A stretch of DNA of 64,000 nt from Alphaproteobacteria bacterium (GTDB lineage: Bacteria > Pseudomonadota > Alphaproteobacteria > Micropepsales > Micropepsaceae): assembly GCA_025350465.1 (NCBI GenBank), contig JANXXU010000002.1, positions 62,001-126,000 on the forward strand, written 5' to 3'. Numbering within the stretch: the stretch's first letter is position 1; the number at the start of each line of letters is the position of its first letter. The translations under genes were made by a program, and so were the position numbers. Of the stretch, positions 31,931 through 40,750 are shown piece after piece. The notes below the pieces were generated by a model, which made no database searches, was not told where the DNA came from, and saw only the letters and a list, made by a program, of their open reading frames with translations.

Positions 31931-32587
31931 TTGGCTGCGGCAAACGAAAATCAGAAAATTTGGGCGGCAATCGCTATTGCCCTAACCGACTTCGCCAAGA
32001 CTAAAGACACGACAAATCTGGTCAAATGCGCTCGGACCGCTCTGGCCCGTCGTCGCTGCGTTGCATGGGAGGTTGGACCAGACCCACGGAGCAAACACCT
32101 TTGGTCGTTTTCGCTCCGCCTGCCGGACAGGCCCGACTGCGAGCAGGAGGTTATTCGATTCTTTGCGGACCGGATCGACCTCGATGGTTGGCGGTTCTAT
32201 CTGGGCCTGCCGCCAAAGAATTGGGAGTTGTATTTTGAAATTCTGCCGGGCGGGAAAAACCCCGTCCCAATCGAAGGTAAGGATTGGTCATACACCATTG
32301 AGAGCGATGAAGCGGGTTGTCAACTAACGCTCTTTGTTGATGGCAAGGTTAAGCAACATGTCCTTGAGGAGGCTGCCGAAATCCTTGTGATGAGCGAAAT
32401 CGGCGAAGCAAATCGAGCCCAATATGTGACGCGCCTGTCAATCGCAGACTATGCGGCAAGATCGAAAAGTGCGGCAGTGCGGCCGTTCGGCTCTCTCGCG
32501 CCAGACTTCGCGAGCCGTTTTCCTCAGTGCCAATGGGCAGATGTTCTTTTGAAGAAGGTCAACGGCATTTACGAATCTGGAAGATGA
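31931..32587 (+). CDS. Uncharacterised soluble protein
   Basis: A 218-residue protein starting at TTG 31931, one base after the preceding stop. No domain recognised. The middle has several Trp-containing strands (WEVGPDPRSKHLWSFSLRLP, GWRFYLGLPPKNWELYFEIL, WSYTIESDE) and a helical, acidic end. The DNA is markedly less GC-rich than the flanks. It precedes a ParDE-type pair, so this 1.3-kb patch (31.93-33.19 kb) may have arrived together. Confidence 0.55.
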   Translation: MAAANENQKIWAAIAIALTDFAKTKDTTNLVKCARTALARRRCVAWEVGPDPRSKHLWSFSLRLPDRPDCEQEVIRFFADRIDLDGWRFYLGLPPKNWELYFEILPGGKNPVPIEGKDWSYTIESDEAGCQLTLFVDGKVKQHVLEEAAEILVMSEIGEANRAQYVTRLSIADYAARSKSAAVRPFGSLAPDFASRFPQCQWADVLLKKVNGIYESGR

Positions 32588-32619
32588 CCAGTTGCCGGGC
32601 AATGTGCTAGCGTAGGCGC

Positions 32620-32898
32620 ATGACAAAGCTGACTGTGACCATCCCAGAAGAACTCGCTTCGTTGGTGCTTGAGCGTCAGCGAAAGCTCGGATATCAGACG
32701 CCGGACGAAGCGGCTGCTGCCTTGATCACCGAGGGACTGGTCGCAAGCAGCGAAGAGGACCATTCGGGCGGCCGCAGCGACGAGGAGCTACGCTCTCTCA
32801 TCGACGAGGCAGAGGCGAGCGGGCCCGCCGAGATTTGGGATGGCCCAGCGTTGCGCGCGGAAATCCTTCGCCGCTTTGCTGCTCGTTCACGTGTTTGA
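32620..32898 (+). CDS. ParD-like antitoxin
   Basis: A 92-residue protein. The N-terminus KLTVTIPEELASLVLERQRK has a ribbon-helix-helix pattern (beta-strand TVTIPEELA then helix, YQTPDEAAAALITEGL). The acidic C-terminus with an EIWDGPALRAEILRRFAAR helix would wrap the toxin. The next gene starts in its stop codon (TGATG) and encodes a ParE/RelE toxin, which confirms the role. Expected to be an autorepressor; no clear palindrome found upstream. Confidence 0.82.
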   Translation: MTKLTVTIPEELASLVLERQRKLGYQTPDEAAAALITEGLVASSEEDHSGGRSDEELRSLIDEAEASGPAEIWDGPALRAEILRRFAARSRV

Positions 32899-33191
32899 TG
32901 CCGCTGCGCATAGAGCGTCTACCGGCGTTCAATGACGACCTGACAGCAGCCTATTTTTATGTCGGTGAGCGCAATCCGGCATCCGCGAACAAGTTGTTCG
33001 ACGAGGTCGAGGCGACAATCGAGTTGCTGAGCGCTTTCCCGCAACTCGGCCGGTCGCGCGACGAGTTGCGATCCGGCGTGCGCTCGTTCGTGATCCGACC
33101 ATTTCGATACATTTTGTTCTATCGCGTTACCGACGACGCCATCACCTTGCTTCGCTTCTTGCATGGAGCGCGGGAGAAACCGGCGCTGTAG
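32898..33191 (+). CDS. ParE/RelE-family toxin
   Basis: A 97-residue protein of the RelE/ParE fold: RIERLPAFNDDLTAAYFYVG, NKLFDEVEATIELLSAFPQL, GRSRDELRSGVRSFVIRPFR, YILFYRVTDDAITLLRFLHG, and the terminal AREKP. The GVRSFVIRPFRYILFYRV core is typical of ParE toxins (gyrase poisons), which lack the catalytic residues of RelE RNases. The frame is intact, unlike the two toxins near 4-5 kb. Confidence 0.87.
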   Translation: MPLRIERLPAFNDDLTAAYFYVGERNPASANKLFDEVEATIELLSAFPQLGRSRDELRSGVRSFVIRPFRYILFYRVTDDAITLLRFLHGAREKPAL

Positions 33192-33234
33192 TCAGAAGCC
33201 CCTGACTCGAACACCTTGTGGGCGAAGATAGTAT

Positions 33235-34188
33235 TCAGCCGTGCCCCGCCAGCCACTCTTCGTAGAGCATCGCGTAGAAGACGCTGTCTAAATATTCGCC
33301 GTCGCGGAAGAAGGCTTGTCTGAAGATGCCCTCGCGGCGAAAGGCGGCGCGTTCGGCGACGGCGACGGAAGCTTCGTTCTGCGGATCGATGTCGAGATAG
33401 ACGCGGTGAAGTTTCAGCGTCTTGAAGCCGTGTTCGAGCATCGCCTCGACGGCTTCGCCGACCAGACCTTGGCCACGATGCTCACGCGCCAGAATATAGC
33501 CGAGGCCGGCGATGCCGTGATGCTCGTTGTAGAAATTGATCCAACCGAGCGCCCGCTCGCCGTCGCGGGTGATGGCGAACGAATAGCCGGCTTTCGATTG
33601 CGGTGGCAGGTTGTGGGCGATACGCGTCTGCATTTCCTCGATGTGGATCAACGGCGCGTGCGACCAATGTTGCATCGTGTCGCGATCGCTGAAAATGGGA
33701 AAGAGCGCGTGCGCGTCGCTCATGCGGATCGGGCGCAGCGTCAGTCGCGCAGTCTTCAGCACAGGCTCCGTCATCGGCTTCGGGATCGAGGGTCCTTTAA
33801 GCTCGACCACGTTCAAGAACGGATCGCGGATATAGACCGACGGACCGGAGCCTTCCGCGCCGTAGCGTTCGCCCTTCTCGTGGATGTCGATGCCCTTCGC
33901 TGTCAGATAACGCGTGATCTGTGCCTCCTCGAAGGGCTCGATACGCAGGCAGATGTGGTCGACGTTGAAGGTCTCAGGCGAAAGGCGCGGCTCCTTTACC
34001 CACTTGGCGAGATCGATGAGATCGATCAGCGATTTGCCGACACGCAGTTGAACGAGGCCGATTTTATCGATGCGCCGTTCCTCAACCGCACCCAGCACGC
34101 CAACATAAAAGCCAAGTGCCTTCGCCATGTCGGGCACGCGCAGCACGACATGATCCAAACCGTTGAGCGCAAAGGGTGCGCCGTTCAT
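33235..34188 (-). CDS. VOC (glyoxalase)-GNAT acetyltransferase fusion
   Basis: A 317-residue two-domain protein. Residues 8-135 are a vicinal-oxygen-chelate domain (LDHVVLRVPDMAKALGFYVG, FNVDHICLRIEPFEEAQITR, YIRDPFLNVVELKGPS; metal ligands expected at His12, His79 and Glu132). Residues 145-310 are a RimJ/RimL-type GNAT (TARLTLRPIRMSDAHALFPI, LGYILAREHRGQGLVGEAVE, RVYLDIDPQNEASVAVAE). No frameshift separates the two; the linker is PKPMTEPVL, with a Met that could be the start of a separate GNAT. It starts 3 bases after the stop of the LysE exporter gene, so detoxification and efflux may be linked (inference). Confidence 0.85.
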   Translation of the reverse strand: MNGAPFALNGLDHVVLRVPDMAKALGFYVGVLGAVEERRIDKIGLVQLRVGKSLIDLIDLAKWVKEPRLSPETFNVDHICLRIEPFEEAQITRYLTAKGIDIHEKGERYGAEGSGPSVYIRDPFLNVVELKGPSIPKPMTEPVLKTARLTLRPIRMSDAHALFPIFSDRDTMQHWSHAPLIHIEEMQTRIAHNLPPQSKAGYSFAITRDGERALGWINFYNEHHGIAGLGYILAREHRGQGLVGEAVEAMLEHGFKTLKLHRVYLDIDPQNEASVAVAERAAFRREGIFRQAFFRDGEYLDSVFYAMLYEEWLAGHG

Positions 34189-34191
34189 GAT

Positions 34192-34857
34192 CTAAAACCT
34201 TTGCCAGATCGCGTAGCCCAAGAAAACAAGCCCGGTCACAAAGATAAGGGCGCCAGAGCCTTGGTTCATGTGGCGCAAGGTTTCGGGCGAGATGGTCTTG
34301 TGAAAGATCGCCGTAGTCTCGGTCACCACGAACCACCACAGGGCGGAACCACCCAGCACCGAGACGACGACGACCAAGGTGGCAATCCAGCTCGCCTGAA
34401 AATCGACGATCGATTGCAACCCGGCGAATGACGCGGCAAAGCCGACCAACGTCGCGGGATTGGTGATCGTGAGAGCGAAGGTCGAGGCCATGGCGACGGC
34501 GAGGCTGGCTCCGGTGCCGCGCTGGATGTTTTCGTCGGGGTGACGCAAGACCTGGGGCGCGGCGGCGATGAAGGCGCGGTAGCCGTAGATCATGAGCAGG
34601 GTTGCGCCGGCGAGCTTGAGGAAGATCCCCATGTCCTCGATCAGCTGGAAGACGGCCGTGACGCCGAAACCCGAAATGATTGCGAAGATGCCATCGCCGG
34701 CGGCCGCCCCGAGCCCGGCCGCGAAGCCGTTCAACTGACCATAGGTCAGCGTGCGGCGAATGCAGATCAGGTTGACCGGGCCGATCGGGGCCGCGACGAG
34801 CAAGCCGATGACCAGCCCGCCTCCGATCAGGGTTGCCCAGTCCATTCCGAAGGTCAC
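34192..34857 (-). CDS. LysE/RhtB family exporter
   Basis: A 221-residue membrane protein with six spans. The LysE signature is GLLVAAPIGPVNLICIRRTL (about 18-37), followed by GFAAGLGAAAGDGIFAIISG and the NPATLVGFAASFAGL motif. Such proteins export amino acids or their derivatives by proton exchange. The specificity is unknown. Upstream of and likely co-transcribed with the VOC-GNAT fusion. Confidence 0.9.
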   Translation of the reverse strand: MTFGMDWATLIGGGLVIGLLVAAPIGPVNLICIRRTLTYGQLNGFAAGLGAAAGDGIFAIISGFGVTAVFQLIEDMGIFLKLAGATLLMIYGYRAFIAAAPQVLRHPDENIQRGTGASLAVAMASTFALTITNPATLVGFAASFAGLQSIVDFQASWIATLVVVVSVLGGSALWWFVVTETTAIFHKTISPETLRHMNQGSGALIFVTGLVFLGYAIWQRF

Positions 34858-34893
34858 TGGCTGACGCCCCCTGGGCCCGACATCAGGAATCTT

Positions 34894-36759
34894 TCACAGG
34901 ACGATAATATCGTTGCCCGGCGGATCGGCGTAAAGGCGTTCCACGTCCTTGGCGCGGCGGGAAAGTGCGGCTCCTTGGTTGACATAGCCCTTGTCGGTCA
35001 TCTCGCCCGCGTCGAGACTCGGTAGCTCGGCGAGCAGTGCGGCGCGCTTGATCTGAGTCGATGAGCCGGGATTGACGGCGTTATGGCGGCGCAAACCCTC
35101 GGCGACGCGCGCCAATACGCGGCCCTCGCGGACGATTTCCTCAGGCTTGAGCTGAGCGTTACCTTCCAAGGCTCGGCATGCTGCGAGGTTTGGCCAGGCG
35201 AGCGCGCCGACAAAAGGGCGGTCGAGGCCGGCAATCAAAGCATCCGTAAGGAGCCCCTGACCCGCCTCCAGAGCCTGAACCCGCAGCCGGCCGGCATTGA
35301 CCCAGGTTCCGGTGTCGAGCTTGAAGTCCTCGGCGATGCGGCCGTCGAAGACGAGACCCTTCACCGGATCGTCTGAGTCGACGAACTTTGCCGCATCGCC
35401 CAGAGAATAGAATCCTTCCTCGTCGAAGGCCTTCGCCGTCAGGTCGGGCCGCTTCAGATACCCCGGCGTCACCGCCGGACCGCGCACGCGCACTTCGTAT
35501 TTTGCGCCCGCCGGCACCAGCTTGATCTCGATCCCGGGCAGCGGCAGGCCGAGCAGACCCATACGCTCGGTCTGCCAATGTACGCTCATGACACTGGGTG
35601 CAGTCTCGGTCGCGCCGTAGCCAGTGGTGAAGACGATGCGCTCCCCGGTCGTCTTGATTGCCACTGCCTGCATGCGGTCGTAGAGATCTTGGGCAAGCGC
35701 CGCGCCGCCGTAAGCAAGGCTGCGCAGCCGGGAGAAAAACGCGGTCGCAAGTTCGTCGTCGCGCTCCAGCGCGTCAATCAGCATGCCATAGCCTGCCGGC
35801 ACGCTCGAATAGCTGGTGGGGCGCACGTCCTTTAGATTCTTGATCGTCACCTCAAAAAGACCCGGCGTCGGCGCGCCACCGTCGAGATGCAGCGAGCCGC
35901 CGCGCGTCATCACAGCGTTCAACACCGAGTTACCGCCGAAGGTGTGATTCCACGGCAACCAAGAGAGCATGATCGGCGGCTCATCGCTCGCCCAGCTGCG
36001 CACGAGATTCAAGCCCATCACCGAATTTACGCACATCATGCGGTGCGTGTTGATCACCGCCTTGGGCATGCCTGTCGAACCCGAGGTAAAGAGATATTTG
36101 GCCACTGTGTCGTGGCTGAGTTTCGCATAGGCGTCTTCGGCGTGACCGTTGGCGGGTTCGTCGACGAGTTCGGCGTAGGCAGTCGCGGCGATTCCAAGTG
36201 GCGCATTCTTCGCGTAGACGACCTCGACGCCAGTCAGATTCAATCGCGCGAGGGCCTTGGTAAATTGCTGGCCGTCTTGCACGAAAATCATCTTCGGCTC
36301 GATCAAACCGAAAACGTAGTCGAGCTTCGAAAAATCCGACGACATGAGAGAGTAAGCGCGCGACACCGGCGCGACCGGTACACCGGCCCACATCGCGCCA
36401 TACATCATCAGCGCGTGCTCGAGCGAATTGCCGGAGAGGATCATCAGCGCCCCGTGGTTCTTGCCGTCCACGCCGAGGCCGCGCTTGATCAAAGCCGTCG
36501 CGATGCGCGCCGCGATGTCGGCACCGGCCTTGTAGGTGAGGTTTTGCCACGCACCCGACGCGTCACGTTCGGCAAGCCAAGTGCGCTCGGGTGCGTTCTC
36601 TGCCCAAGCACGCAAGGGCGCCAGCACGTTCACCGGCGGCTCACCCATCGGATACGGGTTCTTCAGGATCAATGAGCCATCGGCCCGGCACTCGACGTCG
36701 ACGCGCGGCTCGACAAAATCGATTTTGCGAAATGGGGGTGGACTCGGGCGCGCGCTCAT
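34894..36759 (-). CDS. fcs: Feruloyl-CoA synthase (AMP-forming acyl-CoA synthetase)
   Basis: A 621-residue ANL enzyme. A3 loop LFTSGSTGMPKAVINTHRMM, A5 TTGYGATETAPSVMSVHW, A7/A8 LGDAAKFVDSDDPVKGLVFD. The N-terminal EPRVDVECRADGSLILKNPY and the C-terminal REGRVLARVAEGLRRHN match the feruloyl-CoA synthase group, which is longer than 4-coumarate-CoA ligases and activates ferulate with ATP and CoA. The A10 lysine region is less conserved, as in that group. No feruloyl-CoA hydratase or vanillin dehydrogenase gene is adjacent, so the pathway is not complete in this window. Confidence 0.85.
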   Translation of the reverse strand: MSARPSPPPFRKIDFVEPRVDVECRADGSLILKNPYPMGEPPVNVLAPLRAWAENAPERTWLAERDASGAWQNLTYKAGADIAARIATALIKRGLGVDGKNHGALMILSGNSLEHALMMYGAMWAGVPVAPVSRAYSLMSSDFSKLDYVFGLIEPKMIFVQDGQQFTKALARLNLTGVEVVYAKNAPLGIAATAYAELVDEPANGHAEDAYAKLSHDTVAKYLFTSGSTGMPKAVINTHRMMCVNSVMGLNLVRSWASDEPPIMLSWLPWNHTFGGNSVLNAVMTRGGSLHLDGGAPTPGLFEVTIKNLKDVRPTSYSSVPAGYGMLIDALERDDELATAFFSRLRSLAYGGAALAQDLYDRMQAVAIKTTGERIVFTTGYGATETAPSVMSVHWQTERMGLLGLPLPGIEIKLVPAGAKYEVRVRGPAVTPGYLKRPDLTAKAFDEEGFYSLGDAAKFVDSDDPVKGLVFDGRIAEDFKLDTGTWVNAGRLRVQALEAGQGLLTDALIAGLDRPFVGALAWPNLAACRALEGNAQLKPEEIVREGRVLARVAEGLRRHNAVNPGSSTQIKRAALLAELPSLDAGEMTDKGYVNQGAALSRRAKDVERLYADPPGNDIIVL

Positions 36760-36817
36760 GCGCCAGCGCTATCGCATGAGACGGGGGTCGTTGTCATTGA
36801 GAACAAGGGTGACAGTC

Positions 36818-37279
36818 TCAAGCAATCTCGATGATCTCGGCCTCGGCGCCGGCGACGTGGATTGTTTCACCAACGCCCTTCCCCATCAGGGCTTGCGCCA
36901 TCGGAGAGATGTAAGAGACCGTTCCTTTCTCGGGGTCGGCTTGATCGAGGCCGACGATGCGGAAGGTTTGGCGGCGGTTGCCGTTGCGCTGGATCGTCAC
37001 GCGCGAGCCGAAGGCGACCTTCGACTTGTCCTTTGGCGGAGGCACGAGTTCGGCGTTTGAGCGGCGGGCGGTCCAATAACGCAGGTCGCGGGCGATATGA
37101 GCGGGCGCATTCAGGTCGTCGCCCTCTTCGGCCGCGGTCAGCTGTTTGCTCAATTCGGTTTGCATGCGCTCGATCTGCGCCAAGCCCTCGGCCGTCACCA
37201 GGTTGGGATGCGGCGGTATTTCGCGATCGGGCAAGACATCGCTTTGCGCATCATCGTCTTTGACAAATGCTTTGTTCAT
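36818..37279 (-). CDS. GreA/GreB family transcript-cleavage factor
   Basis: A 153-residue protein. The N-terminal 90 residues are a helical coiled coil (LVTAEGLAQIERMQTELSKQ, RDLRYWTARRSNAEL) and the C-terminal part the Gre FKBP-like domain (VAFGSRVTIQRNGNRRQTFR, QADPEKGTVSYISPMAQALM, GKGVGETI). It would bind the RNA polymerase secondary channel and rescue backtracked complexes. The acidic tip of the coiled coil is EEGDDLN. It differs enough from both GreA and GreB that I give no symbol; it may be the alphaproteobacterial GreB-like form. Confidence 0.85.
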   Translation of the reverse strand: MNKAFVKDDDAQSDVLPDREIPPHPNLVTAEGLAQIERMQTELSKQLTAAEEGDDLNAPAHIARDLRYWTARRSNAELVPPPKDKSKVAFGSRVTIQRNGNRRQTFRIVGLDQADPEKGTVSYISPMAQALMGKGVGETIHVAGAEAEIIEIA

Positions 37280-37683
37280 ATGCGGCTCCCTTTCGGCCGT
37301 CTCAGATTCTCAGGTTCTGAATTTGCGGCGCGCGTTGAGCGACGGTCCGGAAATCATGCGCGCGTCATCGCCACGACAATGAACGGTGCGTGGAAGTTTC
37401 TGCGTCGTCGCGGCATGGGCCCTTACGACCTCAAAGATGAGGTAATTCTACTTTTGTATTGGGCGCGCGTCGACAAGCTTGCATTCGAGACTTGCATGAC
37501 AATCGTGGGTCAACCGGGTCTTAACCTTCGCAGCTGCGGCAACCATGAGCCTGAATGTCGAGACCGTGTCGATTGCAGCGCCTGCTGAGCAGAGTCGTCC
37601 GCCGTCTTGAATCTCTCCACGGAACCGGCAGGGTGGTTCGGCGCATGGCCGTCAGCTAAACAGAATCGACACAGAGAAGGCAG
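37280..37683. other. 404-base intergenic stretch without a credible gene
   Basis: A frame from about 37380 to 37588 is open but lacks a ribosome site and resembles nothing I know. No repeat or RNA gene seen. It lies between divergent genes, so it should hold both promoters. Confidence 0.5.
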
Positions 37684-38844
37684 ATGGGGCTCGCGCTGAT
37701 AAGGCATCACACGTATTTGCGGGCGCGGATCGCGATCGCTCTCTTCGCATATGTCCTTGTCGCGTGCGCCGCACCGCAAGCGGAACCAATCGTAGCGACC
37801 GGACGCGCGTTTGCCGACGCCGATCGCCTCTTTCACGCCGATCCGCGCTGGCTCGGCGGCGACGCCGCCACCTCCGTGCCGCTCTCGCCCGGGCGCACGC
37901 TTTGGCTCTTCGGCGATTCGTTCGTTGCCAGGTCGAACGTGCACACGCGCGCGGCAGCGGCGTTCGTACACAACACGATTGCCATCGAAAGCGGCGATGA
38001 TCCGCGCACCGCGAGCATGGCGTTCGCGTGGGGCCGCGATGCACGCGGCCTCCCTGCCCCGTTCTTTCCGGACACGCGGCGAAATTGGTACTGGCCGGGC
38101 AGCGGTGTCCGGATCGGCGAAGGACCGCTCGTCATTTTTCTGGAGAAAATCATCGCCACGCCGGGACACGGACTTGGCTTTGTGCCGGACGGTTATGCCG
38201 TCGCAGTGATCGCCAATCCGGATGCAAGCCCAACCCGCTGGCGTTCGCGCATCGTCGAAGAGCCCGCACCGCCCTTCGACGCCGTGCCGGGCAGCGCCGT
38301 CATTCGCGACGGCGACCACGTCGTCGTTCTCGCGATTCGCCAGCGGGGCGTGCATGCCGGTGCGCTCGTGCGCTATCGCAGCAATGCGTTTGCCGGGGGC
38401 GACCTCTCAGGCGCCGAGTGGTGGGCTGGCGAGACGCGTGGCTGGGTTGCGACCGCGCGCATCGGAAAGGGTGGCCCCACGTTCGTTATCGACGATGCGG
38501 GCGCGGAATGCTCGTTGCAGTGGGACGTGCGTTTGAGTGTCTTTGTTCATGTCGCCAGCTATGGCTTTGGCGCCTCGACAATCGGCGTGCGCACGGCGCC
38601 CGCTCTCATTGGACCGTGGAGCGCGCCGCATACGGTCTATCGTCCGCCAGAGTCTGATCGCGAACGGCCGCTCGTCTACGCCGGTAAAGCACATCCTGAA
38701 CTTGTAGGTCCCGACACGCGGAATTCTGTGGTTACTTATGTGGCGAACAGCTTTGATCCGAAAGACCTGCTCACCCCTGAAGGCGAGCAGTCGCTTTATT
38801 GGCCGCACTTCGTCGCTGTGCCCTTAGGCGAGCCGGGCAAATAA
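37684..38844 (+). CDS. Lipoprotein with a glycosidase-like beta-propeller (DUF4185-like)
   Basis: A 386-residue protein with an N-terminal signal and lipobox LVAC (Cys28), so lipidated and periplasm- or surface-exposed. The mature part shows propeller-like repeats: TLWLFGDSFVARSNVHT, WPGSGVRIGEGPLVIFLEKI, AVIRDGDHVVVLAIRQRG, FGASTIGVRTAPALIGPWSA, YAGKAHPELVGPDTRNSVVT. The pattern, especially LFGDSFV and PALIGPW, resembles DUF4185/DUF5005 glycoside-hydrolase-like proteins. Enzymatic activity is not shown. Start ATG 37684 follows GAGAAGGCAG. Confidence 0.65.
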   Translation: MGLALIRHHTYLRARIAIALFAYVLVACAAPQAEPIVATGRAFADADRLFHADPRWLGGDAATSVPLSPGRTLWLFGDSFVARSNVHTRAAAAFVHNTIAIESGDDPRTASMAFAWGRDARGLPAPFFPDTRRNWYWPGSGVRIGEGPLVIFLEKIIATPGHGLGFVPDGYAVAVIANPDASPTRWRSRIVEEPAPPFDAVPGSAVIRDGDHVVVLAIRQRGVHAGALVRYRSNAFAGGDLSGAEWWAGETRGWVATARIGKGGPTFVIDDAGAECSLQWDVRLSVFVHVASYGFGASTIGVRTAPALIGPWSAPHTVYRPPESDRERPLVYAGKAHPELVGPDTRNSVVTYVANSFDPKDLLTPEGEQSLYWPHFVAVPLGEPGK

Positions 38845-38903
38845 TCAAGAACCTTCCTGTTGCAAGCACACAACTTAGAAGGGCGTGACACGGATGTTGC
38901 GCG

Positions 38904-39227
38904 ATGCGACGGTGGGCGACCAGCAACCATCGAACGGGCCGCTCAGTGATTGAGACGATATTGGCGCCAAAGAGCCACACCACCCAGACCAGGTCATTGG
39001 CCAAGACAATCACTTGGCGCGCTCTTGCGTCGGTGGATACGTTCATCCTCGGCTGGATCGTCACGGGAAGCATGATGTTCGCCGGATCGATAGCGAGCCT
39101 CGAGGTGCTCACGAAATTGGTGCTCTACTATCTTCACGAACGCGCATGGGCACGTGTCGTTTGGGGCGTGGTACCCGTGCCGGTGCCTGTGCCCGCCACG
39201 ATCAACCCCTCTGCGGCGAGCCATTGA
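38904..39227 (+). CDS. DUF2061 membrane protein
   Basis: A 107-residue protein whose centre, RSLAKTITWRALASVDTFIL and then GWIVTGSMMFAGSIASLEVL, KLVLYYLHERAW, is the full DUF2061 signature with two membrane spans. Function unknown. The family begins at about residue 30, so the real start may be the TTG at about 38994; the ATG at 38904 is only the first available. It has a proline/valine tail (VPVPVPVPA). The cytochrome c gene starts 8 bases after. Confidence 0.8.
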   Translation: MRRWATSNHRTGRSVIETILAPKSHTTQTRSLAKTITWRALASVDTFILGWIVTGSMMFAGSIASLEVLTKLVLYYLHERAWARVVWGVVPVPVPVPATINPSAASH

Positions 39228-39234
39228 GGTTGTC

Positions 39235-39612
39235 ATGCGAGCAGGCGTGCTGATCGGCGCGACTATTCTGAGCTGCGCCTTCGCAACCAGCGTTTATGCC
39301 GAGGGTAACGCGGCGGCCGGCGCGATCTTCTTCAAGGGCCGGTGCGCCACCTGCCATACCGCGGCCAAGGGCGCCGGCAACAAGATCGGGCCGAATTTGT
39401 TTGGTGTGTTCGGGCGGCGAGCCGCGGCGGTCCCCGATTACAACTACTCCGCCGCGATGAAAGCTTCCGGCATCGTCTGGACGATGGATAGGCTCAAGCC
39501 CTATCTGACGAACCCGCGCGGCGTCTTGCCCGGCACAAAGATGACGTTCGCCGGTATCCGCAAAGACGAAGACAACGCGAATACGATTGCCTATTTGGCG
39601 ACGCTGAAATGA
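39235..39612 (+). CDS. Class I c-type cytochrome
   Basis: A 125-residue protein with a Sec signal (MRAGVLIGATILSCAFATSV, cleavage after YA). One haem site CATCH (about residues 36-40) and the distal Met in PGTKMTF. The spacing, the NKIGPNLFGVFGRRAA segment and YNYSAAMKASGIVWT are those of soluble mitochondrial-type cytochrome c (cytochrome c2/cycM). It carries electrons in the periplasm. ATG 39235 is chosen for the signal peptide. Confidence 0.92.
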   Translation: MRAGVLIGATILSCAFATSVYAEGNAAAGAIFFKGRCATCHTAAKGAGNKIGPNLFGVFGRRAAAVPDYNYSAAMKASGIVWTMDRLKPYLTNPRGVLPGTKMTFAGIRKDEDNANTIAYLATLK

Positions 39613-40560
39613 TTATTTGCCAGCAGACGGCTTGGCGAACGAGGCGGTAAAGCTCGTAACCTCCGTCCGGCTCTTCACACAATTACCAAGCCGCGCTCGA
39701 TAAACCGCGATGCCTGGTGCCGAAGGCGAAAACGGATCGCTGATGCGTGTGTGATAGGCGCCTTCACCGATCGGCGACGGAACGCCCTCCTTCGGCTCAA
39801 AGGGCTTGTGCGCGTCGGCTTTCGCGGCGTCAGCTCCGGCGAGCGCCAACGAAATCGTCCGACCGTCGACTTGTGCAGCAAACATCACCGGCTTTGGGTT
39901 CGCGTTCTGCACCCAGAGGCAATTGTCGAGCGTCCTAAAAAGGATCTCGTTGCAGGCCTCGCCGCAAGCGTTGGCATCAGGTGCGGCAGGCGCAGGTGCG
40001 GTCGCCGCGGCGGCAGGCACAAGTGCCGGAGCGGCTGATGGCGGCGACACCGATGATGCAGCCGGGACCATCGCAATAGCCGGCGTAAGATCAGGCTTTG
40101 GACGCGGGAAAGGTTTCGCCGAAATTGGCTTTACGTGAGGGACCGCCGGCGGCGCAGAGGTCACCGGCGCCGTCGTCGGCTGCGTAGGTGGAGTCGACGC
40201 CATCGCCAGCGTTGCCGGCGCGGGCTTCGATCTCGGCAGAGGTATTGTTGCGACCGCGGTCATTGGTTTCACATGCGGAAACGGCTTGATGGCTGAGGCC
40301 GCAGCTGGCGCCGCGCTCACCGCCAGCTGCGGTCCCGCCGCTGCAGCGGGACTGTAGGGCTCATCCAATGGGTCAGGCTTGCGTCGTGGAAACGGCAATT
40401 TCGGCGGCCCGGGGATCGGCGCCACCGCGCTCGTATCGGTGGGCGCTGCCTGTTGTGAGGATGTTGATGGCGGCGACGCCGCCGGTGGCGCGGCGAAAGC
40501 CACTGGCGCCACCGATGCCAACAACACTAACGCTGCAACCGTTCGATCGAACTTGCGCAC
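39613..40560 (-). CDS. Proline-rich exported protein with KP repeats
   Basis: About 315 residues from GTG 40560; a GTG four codons upstream (40572) is possible. The N-terminus RKFDRTVAALVLLASVAPVA is a signal peptide. Residues 20-200 are low-complexity Pro/Ala with a recurring P-[FL]-P-[RH]-x-K-P motif: LPFPRRKPDP, KPFPHVKPM, IPLPRSKPAP, PHVKPISAKPFPRPKPD. The last 110 residues form a conserved-looking domain with GEACNEILFRTLDNCLWVQN and RTEVTSFTASF containing three cysteines. This layout suits a periplasmic linker (TonB-like Pro-rich stalk) with a terminal domain, but I recognise no family. Confidence 0.65.
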   Translation of the reverse strand: MRKFDRTVAALVLLASVAPVAFAAPPAASPPSTSSQQAAPTDTSAVAPIPGPPKLPFPRRKPDPLDEPYSPAAAAGPQLAVSAAPAAASAIKPFPHVKPMTAVATIPLPRSKPAPATLAMASTPPTQPTTAPVTSAPPAVPHVKPISAKPFPRPKPDLTPAIAMVPAASSVSPPSAAPALVPAAAATAPAPAAPDANACGEACNEILFRTLDNCLWVQNANPKPVMFAAQVDGRTISLALAGADAAKADAHKPFEPKEGVPSPIGEGAYHTRISDPFSPSAPGIAVYRARLGNCVKSRTEVTSFTASFAKPSAGK

Positions 40561-40750
40561 GGGTGGGCTCACGGGGTGGCTCGGGGACTCAAGACTAGCC
40601 GAGTCCGGCGTTGGGTAGAAGCGCCGTGGCGTTGTGCACTGTGGGCCGCTTACCCGGGTGGGAATCGCCTTGCACTGCAGCATAGCCTCGGCCTTGTGGC
40701 TCGAGGATGGCGCGGTTATGCGTGCCGGCCAGAAACGGGGAGTCCACCAC

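Noticed and set aside
37378-37588. Small open frame between the Gre factor and the lipoprotein gene
   Set aside because: No ribosome site, no recognisable protein pattern, Cys-rich random-looking end.
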